Origin: Setophaga petechia
Taxonomy: Eukaryota > Chordata > Aves > Passeriformes > Parulidae
Assembly: GCA_024362935.1 (NCBI GenBank)
Contig: JANCRA010000011.1
Span: forward strand, 2,418,001 to 2,482,000
Direction: 5' to 3'
DNA length: 64,000 bases
A program made the position numbers and the translations under genes. Shown here in pieces: positions 1 to 9,706 of the stretch. How positions within the stretch are numbered: position 1 is the stretch's first letter; each line of letters opens with the position of its first letter. The notes under the pieces were generated by a model. That model was not told the DNA's origin, made no database searches, and saw only the letters and a program-made list of their open reading frames with translations.

Positions 1-3000
1 GACAAAAATGCTTAAAACACTTTTCCAAAAAATGATATTTAAAGTATTTGTTTCAAAATTTTATTACAAATTACTTTCTTGAAGTAGTTTTTGTACAGTA
101 TGCATATTATGTACAGACGGAAAATTTCTTGGTATGTTTAGTCTTCTAGTAATTGAATCATTCAGGATAGGAAAAAAAATCAATTTTATTAGATTTAATC
201 TTCAACTAAAGAAAATTACTATAAAATCAACTGGCTATTCAGAGATGACACAATTATATACAAAAGCTACACTGTACCTAGAAGATTCAAGCTGAGTACA
301 AACTAGTACTTGACTACCACTACAGAACTGGTTTGTACAAAAAAAGGGGGACAGAGAGAAGGACAAACCCTAAGAGTTATTACAGTGGCATTCAGCTTAG
401 TTTAATGAAAGCATAAAGCTTACATAAACATATGTAAAAGACAGGTAAAGTATTTTCAGATACTGGAGTACTCTCTTCACATTTGGTAAATTTGCTGTCA
501 ACAACTGTAATTCATCAGATTTCAAGAGTTATGGGCTCCAACTTGGTCACAAAAAGAAATTAAAATATTCTATAATATTCTATAAGACAAACAGCAATTT
601 ATGCTTTGTTCTTATCTGTCCTTTGGGATTCTGTTGGGTGGCTCAGAATAGCACAACATGACATGGGAACACTAACATCAGTTGAAGTATATGGAGCAGG
701 AAGCACACACTTGTTACCAAATCTGTTGTAAAGTGTTTTGTCCAGGTAGTTTAGCACCAATGCTAACACTTAAAAAAACCATGTATAACTCCACAGAAGA
801 TGGAATTTTCTGAAAATGATTAAGGCTCTAGACAAATACATCCAGGATAGATGGATTTGTATCCAAGAACCTGAAGTGTGATATTAAACCTGTGTTCATG
901 TCAGATAAAGAGCAGGGAACCAGGCTGGGCATTGTAACCCAGGACAGAACAGTGTTAAAAGAGCACAGCAGTTAAGGGAACTAGCTTTGGGTATTGTGAA
1001 TCCATCCAGGGAGAGAAGCCAACTAAAATGATATAGACTGGTCATTTTTAGAGACAACCAGCTTTTCAAGGGAGCTCCTGACAGCTGCAATGGTTTGGAC
1101 ACTTTGCATTACCATATAGCGCTTACTTGAAGAGTTTTGCTGAGCAGAAATAAACAGCTTAATAAACAGCATCCCCTCCACAAAAAAAAAAAAGAGGAAG
1201 ACACTCTAAATACCCACTGGACCCACTCTCATCTGTGGGTCCAGACAAGTTCAAAAGAATAATAAGAGGCAAATGAAGATAGTGACATTTTACAAGCACC
1301 CAGCCAAATAACATAAAAACAATGAATCTGAGCTAAATTTTGCATCCATCACATATTCACATTCCCATGACCATACCCAAATGACCATGGGTACATATGG
1401 CAGTATTTGCCACAAGAGCCATAACATTATCAGGTTGAGCTGGATATTTAGGAAGTCAGTTCATAGGCAGACAAAGATGAAGCAAGGGATCACCTACCAG
1501 CAACTGCAACTATTGGAAAGGGAACACCACCAATGACAGCAGGAACATTCTTATAGTGAACAGGTAATAAGTTTGATAGCAAGTTTGATATATCCATCCC
1601 AAATCATCATTTGTTATTAGGACAAACTTTCTCTCCATACAGCAGAGCACTGAAACAGTTTACCCAGAGAGGAGCTTCTCACAAGACAGAGTTCAGCTGA
1701 AGAAAAACACATCATGTCTGACATAATGCTGGCAACAGCCCTGCTCAAAACAGGTTGGACTAGATGACCTCCAGAAATCCTTTCTGATGAACCCTTCTTT
1801 GTACATATACATTTAAAAAGGCTCATGGGGGAACACATCCTACAGAAAATCAGCTCTCCAGACAAGTAATAGACTTTTATTGTACTTGTATGTACCCAGT
1901 AATAGACTTGAGAGAAAATACAGAGGCTATGAAACACTTGAAGGAAGACAAGTAAGGTTCTTTAAAAAGCAGAGAAAACAAGAGCAAGATCTCTTGTAAG
2001 ATTGTCTCTTCTTCCAAATAGATTCAGAGATTCTTAATTAACAATATGTATATTTTTCATATTTTAAAAGGTGTCCCCTTTTTTAGCAGAGACATGCAGT
2101 CACCCCAGCGTATTTCAATGCCTCATCATCAGACACATGAGATTTTCATTTATGTCTAACCTAAGTCTCCCAACAATTTATTCAATGGCTTCTTGTCAGA
2201 TCCAAATTATTCTTGCCCTATCTTGTCTCACCTTATTTTAGTCAACATTAAAAACACATTCCCTGTATATTTTATTCTTCTTTCAAAGGATGTATTTACT
2301 AAATTTTCCATTCTTTGCTGCATTTCTCTCAGCACCTTCACCTGCTTGGACTACATCTGGCCACAGAACTCCAGCTGAGCCCTGCTACTCCATGCACAAC
2401 AGAAAGAAGCTTTATCAGTCTCACACACTCGAGTTGTCAACCCAGATAAGCATGAAAGGAAACCATCCCTATGATAAGGCTTTACCTGTATATCGACAGC
2501 AGGCTCCAAATTCTGTATCTAGTGTCTTACTTGGTCAAGCTTGTTTTCCTAAAGCTAAGTTTTACTGTGTGTTTGATTTAATCCAAAGAAACCAGATGAT
2601 CAAATATATTCCTCAATTACTCAAGTTTAGATACAACTGGAACAATGAAATCCGAAGTTGGAAAACAATACAAGGCACAAATGGGTTTAATATGCATAAT
2701 TGAAAAGAGACCCCACTTTACTTGGTGACCTTTCAACTTAGTTACTAAAAGTAATTTGTAAATATGACTGGAAAGGCAATTCAATTAATGCTCCTGCTGT
2801 AAAACAATAGTTACTGAAAGAAGAAACATGTCCACAAAAAAGCCTCTCCTCACACTCCAACTTACAGAGTGTGGAAGGAATTACCAGTCACTGCTAAACA
2901 AATGGCATGAAATTAAAGCAAGAATAACTAAGTGCAGGGGGGAAAAATACTTGCATAGGAAGAAAACCAGCAAGCACTAAGTTACTACTTAGCTGTGCAG

Positions 3001-3074
3001 ACCAATCTAAAATAATTCAGACACCTCATTTTAAATCAAAGACATGGATTGTAACTGCTATAAACATAAGATAC
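1..3074 (-). other. VPS13B: 5' part of VPS13B intron 2
   Basis: This stretch lies 3' of the first coding exon of VPS13B on the minus strand and opens with a consensus donor (CAG|GTATCT at the exon edge). It is AT-rich and full of stop codons in all frames. I looked for the next stretch of VPS13B that should follow residue 49 (family sequence continuing ELKLP) and did not find it on the minus strand, so exon 3 lies beyond the left edge. Apart from a CR1 relic near 1640-1797 nothing specific was recognised. A weak CR1-like match around 2315-2385 was too diverged to call. Confidence 0.8.
1640..1797 (+). mobile_element. CR1 LINE 3'-end relic, diverged
   Basis: The sequence ends with GGTTGGACTAGATGACCTCC followed by a decayed 'ccttc' stretch, which is the typical 3'-terminal sequence of avian CR1 elements on the plus strand. 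The upstream 100 bases are compatible with the end of the reverse-transcriptase ORF (a run reading like '..gtttacccagagagg..'). It is 5'-truncated, diverged and non-functional. It sits antisense to VPS13B inside intron 2. Confidence 0.7.
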
Positions 3075-3221
3075 CTGTTCAAGTACATCCAACTTTAATT
3101 CAAGTTTACTGAGCACAACGTCTCCTCCCCAGAGTGACAACTGCAGATCTGAAGGCTTCAAGTTCTTTATGTAGCGATTCACATAACTCATCAAAATAGG
3201 AGTTACATAGGACTCCAGCAT
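3075..3221 (-). CDS. VPS13B: VPS13B, first coding exon (N-terminal 49 residues)
   Basis: This exon encodes the N-terminus of VPS13B (COH1), a very large bridge-like lipid transfer protein of the VPS13 family that acts at the Golgi and in endosomal trafficking. Human loss-of-function alleles cause Cohen syndrome (established knowledge). The 49 residues begin MLESYVTPILMSYVNRYIKN and run through a QLSLWGGDVVLSKLELKLDV segment to Gln49, which is the start of the chorein (Vps13_N) domain that caps the lipid-transfer groove. The start codon is at 3221-3219, with A at -3. The exon ends exactly after Gln49 in phase 0, with donor CAG|GTATCT (GT at 3074-3073). Reading on past the donor gives 12 unrelated residues and a stop, as expected for intron sequence. 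No frameshift or substitution breaks the chorein start. The rest of the protein (about 4,000 residues in relatives) lies outside the window to the left. Confidence 0.97.
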
Positions 3222-3254
3222 TCTGGAGGATCTCTGTGTTACAGGTCAAGCACT
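3222..3254 (-). other. VPS13B: VPS13B exon 2 5'UTR and splice acceptor
   Basis: On the minus strand a strong pyrimidine tract (ttcttgtccttttcctag) ends in AG at 3254-3253. This gives an exon start at 3252 and 31 nt of 5'UTR before the ATG at 3221. The UTR has no upstream ATG. Later AGs inside the UTR (for example ..aacacag and ..ctccag) lack an equally good pyrimidine tract directly before them, so they are less likely acceptors. The exact exon border needs a transcript. Confidence 0.75.
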
Positions 3255-3450
3255 AGGAAAAGGACAAGAAATTGAGATGTCAGTTACATAGCTCCAGTCT
3301 AATTTTCAATAATGCAACACTCCCATTGTTTGAAAGTATGAAAATAATTCTAAATATCGTTTATAGTCAGAGGTTCATACAGTTACACACAAAGGTAAAA
3401 TGTATAGAAAGATGCTAGCACATCTATTTATATGTATGAATTTTCAGGTT

Positions 3451-3528
3451 ACATATAATATATATGTATACTCACACACACATATCTGGGTGTGTGTGTA
3501 TATATATTTATATGCGCATATATATATC
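3451..3528. repeat. TA/CA/TG dinucleotide repeat with inverted arms
   Basis: Alternating purine-pyrimidine tract: (TA)n, then CACACACACA, a short ATATCTGG spacer, then TGTGTGTGTATATATAT. The CA block and the TG block are complementary, so the tract can fold into a hairpin or adopt Z-DNA. It is a microsatellite inside VPS13B intron 1 and likely to vary in length between individuals. Confidence 0.9.
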
Positions 3529-3661
3529 AGAACTGTTTACTAGCTTGTCCAAAAGAAAAGTCAAACAAACAAACGAAGAAACAGAAAAGGTTATCGACCA
3601 GTCCTCCATGCTTTCACACAGCATTTAAGTGACAGGAAAACTCCTTATTGGAGTCATTAAA

Positions 3662-3701
3662 AGGATAACATCAAAAGAATTTGGATAACATCAAAAAAGG
3701 G
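3662..3701. repeat. 20-bp direct repeat, two copies
   Basis: GGATAACATCAAAA occurs at 3662 and again at 3682, spaced 20 bp. The remaining 6 bases of each unit differ. It is a small tandem duplication in intron 1. Confidence 0.8.
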
Positions 3702-3889
3702 TAACTCCTAACAGATAAGAGTCCACACTAAAAAATCGCCTTAGATGTACCTCACCGGTCCCAGTACAGTGTACAAGGCAACCCTGCCAGTTTCGTGCCC
3801 GCCTGAACTCCAAGAACCCAACATCTTTCACGAACCTAGCTGAGGTTACGTTAAGGTCTGCCATCACTCCCATCCCTCCCGACATCCTT

Positions 3890-4345
3890 TCCCAAACCCC
3901 GCCGTCCTGAGGAGACCCTTCCCCGTCCCGTCACCGCCGCGCCTTCACCCGGATACCTTCACAAACCCGGGAACCCCGCGCCCGTACCTTCGGGACACAT
4001 CCTCGCACGTCCCTCCCGCGGGCCCACGCCCCCTCAGGGCCCCTTTACCTGGCCCTGCACAGCGCCCCGAGGCTCCGCGCCCACCGCGGGCCGGCCGGGC
4101 CGCGGGAGCGCCGCGCACGCAGCGCCTCCGGCAGCGCCTCCCGCCCCGGCTCCGCCGCTCGGGCGCTTCCGGGTTTCCTGGCGCATGCGCGCTGCTCCGC
4201 CAGCCCCCGGCCGGAAGCGTTTGGCGCGAGCGCGGGGCGGGGCCAGGCTGTGGCTCTGAGGGCGGCGGAGGTCACGTGCCCCACGGGGGCGGGGCTTCCC
4301 CGGCGTTCCCGGGAGGCGGCGGGAGTGCGCAGGCCGTGTGACAGT
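3890..4345 (-). promoter_or_regulatory. VPS13B: VPS13B CpG-island promoter
   Basis: A sharp GC- and CpG-rich block in otherwise AT-rich DNA, lying just upstream of the first VPS13B coding exon. Visible motifs are CTTCCGG (4166-4172) and CCGGAAG (4211-4217), which are ETS/GABP-type sites; the palindrome GCGCATGCGC (4181-4190), an NRF1-type site; and GTCACGTG (4271-4278), a USF/TFE-type E-box. There is no TATA box. This is the usual layout of a housekeeping TATA-less promoter, and VPS13B is broadly expressed in vertebrates. The transcription start is inferred to lie around the ETS/NRF1 cluster, reading leftwards. The island ends abruptly at a CR1 element. Confidence 0.88.
4049..4200 (-). other. 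VPS13B: VPS13B non-coding exon 1 (inferred)
   Basis: A near-ideal donor on the minus strand, CCAG|GTAAAG with the exon ending at 4049, lies about 120-170 bp downstream of the ETS/NRF1 cluster. VPS13B in mammals starts with a short untranslated exon, so this is the best candidate. The 5' edge is not defined by the sequence. An open reading frame across this block (4045-4425, minus) is a by-product of high GC content and does not join in frame to the VPS13B start. Confidence 0.5.
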
Positions 4346-4364
4346 GACAGAGACGCGGAGTGAG

Positions 4365-4905
4365 GGAGGCTGGGAAGGGCTCCGGTGTCATCAAATCCAG
4401 CCTGTGACCCAACAGCGCCATACACACCATGTCAACCATACCATGGCACTGCGTGCCACGTGCAGTCTTACCTAAATACCCCCAGGGACGATGACTCTAC
4501 CACCTCCCTAGGAAGTCCGTTGCAGTGTCTAATCACCCACTCTTCACGTGAATAAATTCCTACTAACGTCCAACTTGAACATCCTCTGACATAGCTTGAA
4601 TTTGTATCCTCATGTTCTCTCCATTTTTTTCTGAGAGGAGGCGCCAATTCCTATGTGGCTGCAGCCTCCTTTCTGGCACTGGTAGAGAGCGATAAGGTCA
4701 TCCCTGACCCTCGTTTGCTCCAGGCCAATCACCCCCAGCTGCTCCTCATAGGACTGGTCCTCCAGACCCTTCACCACCTCCATTGCTTTTCTCTGGACTC
4801 TCTCCAGCACCTCAACGTCCTTCCAGAACTGAGGGCCCAGAACAGCACACAGCACTGGACACAGTCTCCTCCCAGGGCTGAGTGGCCAGGCCACCCCTCA
4901 GGTGT
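4365..4905 (-). mobile_element. CR1 LINE, 5'-truncated, next to VPS13B promoter
   Basis: The reverse strand encodes a decayed end of the CR1 reverse-transcriptase ORF. A segment like VLERVQRKAMEVVKGLED, then SYEEQLGVIGLEQTRVRDDL and IALYQCQKGG, matches the CR1 pattern of 'VQRRATKMIRGLE..SYEERLRELGLF..RRLRGDLI..QYLKG' (family knowledge). On the plus strand the 3'-UTR part is recognisable as the complement of a typical CR1 tail: gatgactctaccacctccc, then a reading like '..tgcagtgtctaatcaccc..'. The 3' end of the element faces the CpG island at about 4365. The body to the right fades out near 4905. It contains substitutions throughout and is inactive. Confidence 0.85.
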
Positions 4906-6695
4906 GTGAACCCCCACTGTGGAGAGCTTCGGTATGGTGGACTCTGCCCAGAGCTCTGTGAGCCCCTGAGATGTGCTCCTGCCTCAACCAGCCCCAGCTC
5001 CATGGTTTGGTTCATGTTGTTATAATTGACAAATGGCCGTGTGGGGCAAACCTCAGTGGTGGCAAATGCTTGTTCCCACTCTGCTAAATAAAGGTGTGCA
5101 TTTTCTGGCTTGGTTTAGAACAAGGCTCTGCTTAGGTTCTCAATTTCACCATTTCAGATGTGAGAGGTGTTCCTGACACCCAGGAATGCCCTTGATGTTC
5201 TGCATGCTCAAAGTGCTTCTCCCTTCTCTAGATCATAGAGAAGAGCCGTCTTCAGCAGGATCAAGTTCCTTTGGGGTTGCTTCTGGCACCCATAAAATGC
5301 CCTAGAAAGGTGAGTTAAAATGCAGGCTGACATGTTCACGTATGGGTGATTTGGAAATGAGCTGAGCTCATTGTTGTCAGGGAAGAGTGCAGTAAGCAGT
5401 GCCTGTGGGCATGGCTTTGATGTAGATAATTAATAACCTTTTACAAAGGCCTCTGATTTGAGTTTTGATGGAAAGCCTAGGATGTGCTTTTTGAGTTACA
5501 TATTTCTCCTGGAAATCTGAAATCCCATTAATTTGATCTGCAGTATAGTTACATGGCTGAAAAGACAACACTGTACAGTGTCTGGGGAGTGTATGTGAAG
5601 CTCAAACAGCAAATGCTCAGGCAGGAGCCTACCCCTGTAGCAGTGCATATATTGAAATTTGGCTGAGCCAATCAAGGTCTGGAGGCTCCAAATCCTGCTG
5701 GATTACCTGTCTGTTCTGCCTCTGGAATACATGAATCCTGAGCTAACCATGAATCAAACCTCATTTTGCATACACCGTTGCCTCACTTGCTTTGCCCTCT
5801 TCACTCATGAATCACAGCTTGTAAGTCAGTATTTCACCTCATGAAAAGTCAAAGCAGCTTGAACTGCTTTTCTTCTTACAGTGGTCACCACTCCCACAGC
5901 TCATACTTGAGTGTATGTTCAAGCATTCTTCAGTACCTGCATCATGCTAACCTGTGGCTAAGAGGTGGTAGCAGGCAGGTGAGGGACAGGAAAATTTTAA
6001 CAGTGTCAGTGGTCTTTAATTAATGTTGTGCTTCTGACTAAACAATTTCTGTAGGACTAACATTCTTGAAGAATTCCTTGCAGAACTGCTGTACCTTTCT
6101 GTCCCCTCTGTTAGAGGGGTAGGAGTTCTGAATTTTACTGGTAATGCTTTTCAGGAGCGTGCACTGCAAGCTAGCTCAGAGAAATAATCAACGCTAATGG
6201 AAACAATCTCATTAATAGCGTACCTCCCAACAGAGTTTCATTGACACAACAGAAGGGTGTGGCAACATTACACTGATAAGTGTAGTGTTGAAGCACACCC
6301 TAAAGCCTGCATCAAAAGCCCTTATTTCAACAGAAAATCATTCTTCTGTTTCTTCGTCCATTATGTTATTACCTTTGAATGACATTTCCAATCAGTGCTG
6401 GAATGTTTTCTGACAGTTCAGAATTGAAGAACAATGCCCTATTTTGGTGAAAAATCAGTAAACAAGAAGAAGAGTAAGGGAAAAACATAGTGCTCCTGGC
6501 AGCTGCCTGGCAGACCTAGCAGCTGAGAACAACTCTGTAATTTTCCTGGCAGTTATTAGCATTTCATTATAACTACCTCCATCAGTTCTAGTTCAAGTAT
6601 GTTGACACCCTGAATAATTTATTTCCTACAGTAGGAAAAAAATATTTATCTACTACAGTAAGAAAAAAATAGAAGGGATCACACAGGAATAAATC
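4906..6695. other. Intergenic, no gene seen
   Basis: Moderately AT-rich DNA. The first 100 bases after the CR1 copy are GC-rich and might be an older continuation of that insertion. Short open frames (for example 5659-5844 and 5841-6023) show no recognisable protein. A short direct repeat of CTACAGTARGAAAAAAATA occurs at about 6627 and 6655. Nothing else recognised. Confidence 0.6.
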
Positions 6696-6798
6696 TTTGA
6701 AGGAAAGGAGATAAATGGATGGCATGAAACAACAGTAGCTGGAGAGGGCTATAAAGGTCCCTGATGTACAGAGCTGAGTATGTGGGGAATTTGCAGGT
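6696..6798 (+). repeat. Local duplication, copy A
   Basis: About 100 bp that recurs at 8576-8679 with only scattered differences. The shared blocks include GGAGATAAATGG, GGCATGAAACAA, GTAGCTGGAGAGG and TATAAAGGTCCCTGATGTAC. The identity of the sequence is unknown. It is not CR1 and contains no gene. Confidence 0.9.
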
Positions 6799-7329
6799 AG
6801 TAGGCAGGTGATGTGCAGTAATGAACTTGAGCATACTACAGCAACGAGGGCATGTCTGCTAGAAATGTCAGCTCCTTGAGCTAGTCCAATTTATTCAGTA
6901 TTTCAACACCTCAGTGAAACATACAGGATAGGTATAATTAAAATTGCAAATCTAGTGGCATGGGAATCTTGTTCAATCATACAACTTGAGCAATCATGAA
7001 TCCCTGAAAAGCTAACAAAAGTAGCTACAGTTTACCTGGAGACTGAAGAGGTGCACACAGTGTCACTTTTGGCTGGACATGAAAAAAAACAGCAGTTCAA
7101 GGAGGTCCTCAGGAAACATATCTACCTGCAAAGTAGGCAGAGTCTACATTTTTTTCTTTATAAAAGATTCTATCAATGTGTTTCTGGCTTCAGTGTTATT
7201 GCTATAGGCTATTTCCTGTTTTTTGCAACAGAAGTGGGATCCTTGAAATACAAAACGGAGGGGAAAAATAGAGTTCATTAAAAATGAAGAAAATCTAGAA
7301 AAGGTAGAGGATGATTAAGTGACTGTTAC

Positions 7330-7882
7330 AGAATTACTGGATCACAGAATGGTTGGGGTTGGAAGGCACCTCTGGAGATCACCAGTCCAACCCTCCCGCT
7401 AAGGCTCACCCAGAGCAGGCTGCGCAGGATTGCATCAAGGACAGTTTGTATCTCCAGAGAAAGAAATTTTCTATCTCCACAACCTCTCCTGTGCAGTCTG
7501 TTCCCTGGGTTCTCTGTCAACCTCAGAGTTAAGTTCTTCCTCATGTTTTGTTGGAACTTTCCATGCATCGTTTTTCTGCCTGTTACCCTCATCCTACTGC
7601 TTGGCACCACTGGGAAGTGCCTGGCTCCATCCTCTTGACTCACTTCATTCAGGTGCTGATAGACATTGATAAGATCCCTTCTCAGTCTTTCCTTCTCCAG
7701 CCTGAACAGCCCCAGCTCTCTCAGCCTTTCCTCACCAATGAGTTGCTCCAGACCCCTTATTAAATTCATAGCTCTCCACTGGACACTCTCTAGTAGCTCT
7801 CCACTGGACACGCTCTCTCTCCTTGTCTTCCTTCTACTGGAGACCTCAGAACTGAACACAGCACTCCAGGCAAGGCATCAAC
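7330..7882 (-). mobile_element. CR1 LINE, 5'-truncated
   Basis: At the left end the plus strand reads ATCACAGAATGGTTGGGGTT followed by GGAAGGCACCTCTGGAGATC, the complement of the standard avian CR1 3' end. To the right the minus strand carries the last part of the reverse-transcriptase ORF (pattern AMNLIRGLEQ, EERLRELGLFRLEKERLRRD, LINVYQHLNE). Compared with 4365-4905 it is better preserved, so it is probably a younger insertion. The body includes a 25-bp tandem duplication (7770-7819). It is truncated at the 5' side, as most CR1 copies are, and not functional. Confidence 0.93.
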
Positions 7883-9364
7883 CAGGGTAAACTACCTGAG
7901 GCTTCAGTTAAAGGGAAAAATAAGGAAAATAGACATCTAAATAGATTTTTTAATGTTTGGCCTGGGCAGTTTACAGTACATGAGACAATCTGAGGTTATT
8001 GACAAGAAGGGTTGAGAGACAACCTGTGTGGATCTTCTTTTTTACCTGGAAAAAGGGTTTTAGTCCCCCAGCCTCCTTTACTGTGTCCCTGAGTTAACAC
8101 TGGATACTTTAACCAGGTTGCTGAGCAATCTGCTGTCATCATCTCTTCTGCTCCAGTGCCTCCAAGTAAGCAGCATGGATATGGGCAACTGGTCCCAGAA
8201 GCTTTCAGTCCATTCATGTGACAGAAAACTGCTGGTTTATGATTCTTTAGAGCCTCCTGAGGTGTCCTATCCAGACTGCATGAAACTCACAGTGTGAAGG
8301 AGTTTGTAATCATAAATTAACAATAATAATAGAGATATTTCACAAACACCTGTGAGGAAAATAAAAATTACTTAGCTTTTCTCCCTTCCTGTTCTAGGTG
8401 CTAAAACATGGACTAGTTGATTTGTAACATTTCTTGTTGGCTTTTTTTCTGCTTTTACTACAAATTATTCTTGTACTAAATGATGCAGTATATTATAGAT
8501 AGATGCAAAATATGTGTAAAAATGTGTTTATATTGTAATATATAAGAATAATGTATTATAAATATTTGTCCTCTCTTTGAAAGAAAGGAGATAAATGGGT
8601 GGCATGAAACAAGAGTAGCTGGAGAGGTTATAAAGGTCCCTGATGTACAGAGGGGTGTGAGCTGGGAATTTTCTGAGGTCAAACTAAATTAACTAAAAAA
8701 ATGTATTTTCTAATAATTTTCAAACATTAAAAAACTACAGCAACAAAAACAAACAATATAAATCATTCTGTTTTACTATTAGAAGAAAATTGGCTATTAG
8801 TGATGTCATGTTACCTAATTATTAAATCATATATAGCAATCAGAAACTGGGAAACAGGAATTGCCATGCCAGTTTTATTACTATAATAGCCCCCATGTTA
8901 CTATGGGGTTGTTTTAAAGTTCACTGAAATGCACATAGATTTGAAATTTGGAAATATTAATTTTTTTTTTTAATTGCACATATGCTTTCACTGCAATCTG
9001 GATTTTTGGTATATTCTAAATTTTAAGGTGCAAACAATTGTCTATGATAAATTTTATTTGCTCTTCTATTCCCTAAATTGTTTCTGAAAATCATAGTGAA
9101 AGAGGTCTCAGCTGCAGTCTTGAAGCAATATTTTTTTCAGTTATTAAGAAAAATAGATTTAATTGTGGCACCTTTAAAATGGAACATTAGTATTCAAAAA
9201 TATCAAAATTAATTTATTATTTGTAACTATGATCTGCTGAAACAACTACAATTCACTCTAAGTAAAACAGAAGAAGTAATAATTTAGTGATCAAAGGTCA
9301 TGAAGTTCTGGAAGCTTTTGATATATAATCCCAGCTCATTGCTGCCTCATCTGGTTTTTTAGGA
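7883..9364. other. Intergenic, AT-rich
   Basis: Holds copy B of the local duplication (8576-8679) and an AT-rich stretch from about 8680 to 9360 with long A and T runs. No gene or other repeat family recognised. Confidence 0.6.
8576..8679 (+). repeat. Local duplication, copy B
   Basis: Second copy of the segment at 6696-6798, same orientation, 1,880 bp away, with CR1 7330-7882 lying between the two. Differences include GGGT for GGAT, AAGAG for AACAG, loss of one or two bases around 8628 and small changes in the last 20 bases. Confidence 0.9.
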
Positions 9365-9706
9365 AAATGCTTTCCCCAGCTCGGCTAATCCCTGCAGCAG
9401 TCTGGGGACAGAATGCCCGGGGCAGTGGGGAGCAGGACACATTTATGCAGATTCAGATGCTAATCCAGCTCAAGCTTCACCAGTCTCGTCTGGTGTCTCC
9501 TCTGTGGGTGAGTGTTCACTCTGAGTCAACGGGGCCAATGTCTGTCCAATCTCCTCTTCTCAAGGGGGAGCAATGCACTGACAGCCTGTGGGAGCTCAGA
9601 ATATCGCTCCTGATGTCCAGAATCACCGAGAGAACCCATGGGGGGCTCGGAGGTCCTGGAAAGTTGCTAAGAACTCTTGGTGGCTGGACTTTGACCCTTT
9701 AGAGGA
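9365..9706 (+). mobile_element. Probable endogenous retrovirus internal remnant
   Basis: A 340-bp GC-richer block that starts abruptly in AT-rich DNA and runs directly into the LTR that follows. The last 150 bases before the LTR are open in one frame and rich in Trp and acidic residues, as the 3' end of a decayed retroviral coding region could be. An upstream stop and an apparent frame change show that it is broken. No family was identified and no function remains. Alternatively it is unrelated GC-rich sequence that happened to receive the LTR. Confidence 0.45.

Larger units (their letters stand above)
3253..4048 (-). other. VPS13B: VPS13B intron 1 (inferred)
   Basis: This is the roughly 0.8 kb between the inferred donor at 4048-4047 (CCAG|GTAAAG on the minus strand) and the acceptor at 3254-3253. 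The part next to exon 1 is GC-rich and CpG-rich. The part near exon 2 is AT-rich and carries a TG/TA simple repeat and a 20-bp direct repeat. Alternative donors GAAG|GTACGG (exon end 3988) and GAAG|GTATCC (exon end 3957) would give a shorter intron. Confidence 0.6.

Noticed and set aside
3036..3074. Continuation of the VPS13B frame past the donor (12 residues to a stop)
   Set aside because: It is intron sequence: the family sequence stops matching exactly at Gln49, where a consensus donor lies.
4045..4425. 126-codon open frame in the CpG island, minus strand
   Set aside because: Its Ala/Arg/Pro-rich composition follows from GC content, it spans the promoter and part of a CR1, and it has no family resemblance.
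4610..4894. Protein-like open frame upstream of VPS13B
   Set aside because: It is the decayed end of the CR1 reverse-transcriptase ORF, not a host gene.
7326..7859. 177-codon open frame, minus strand
   Set aside because: It is CR1 coding and tail sequence read through, not a host gene.
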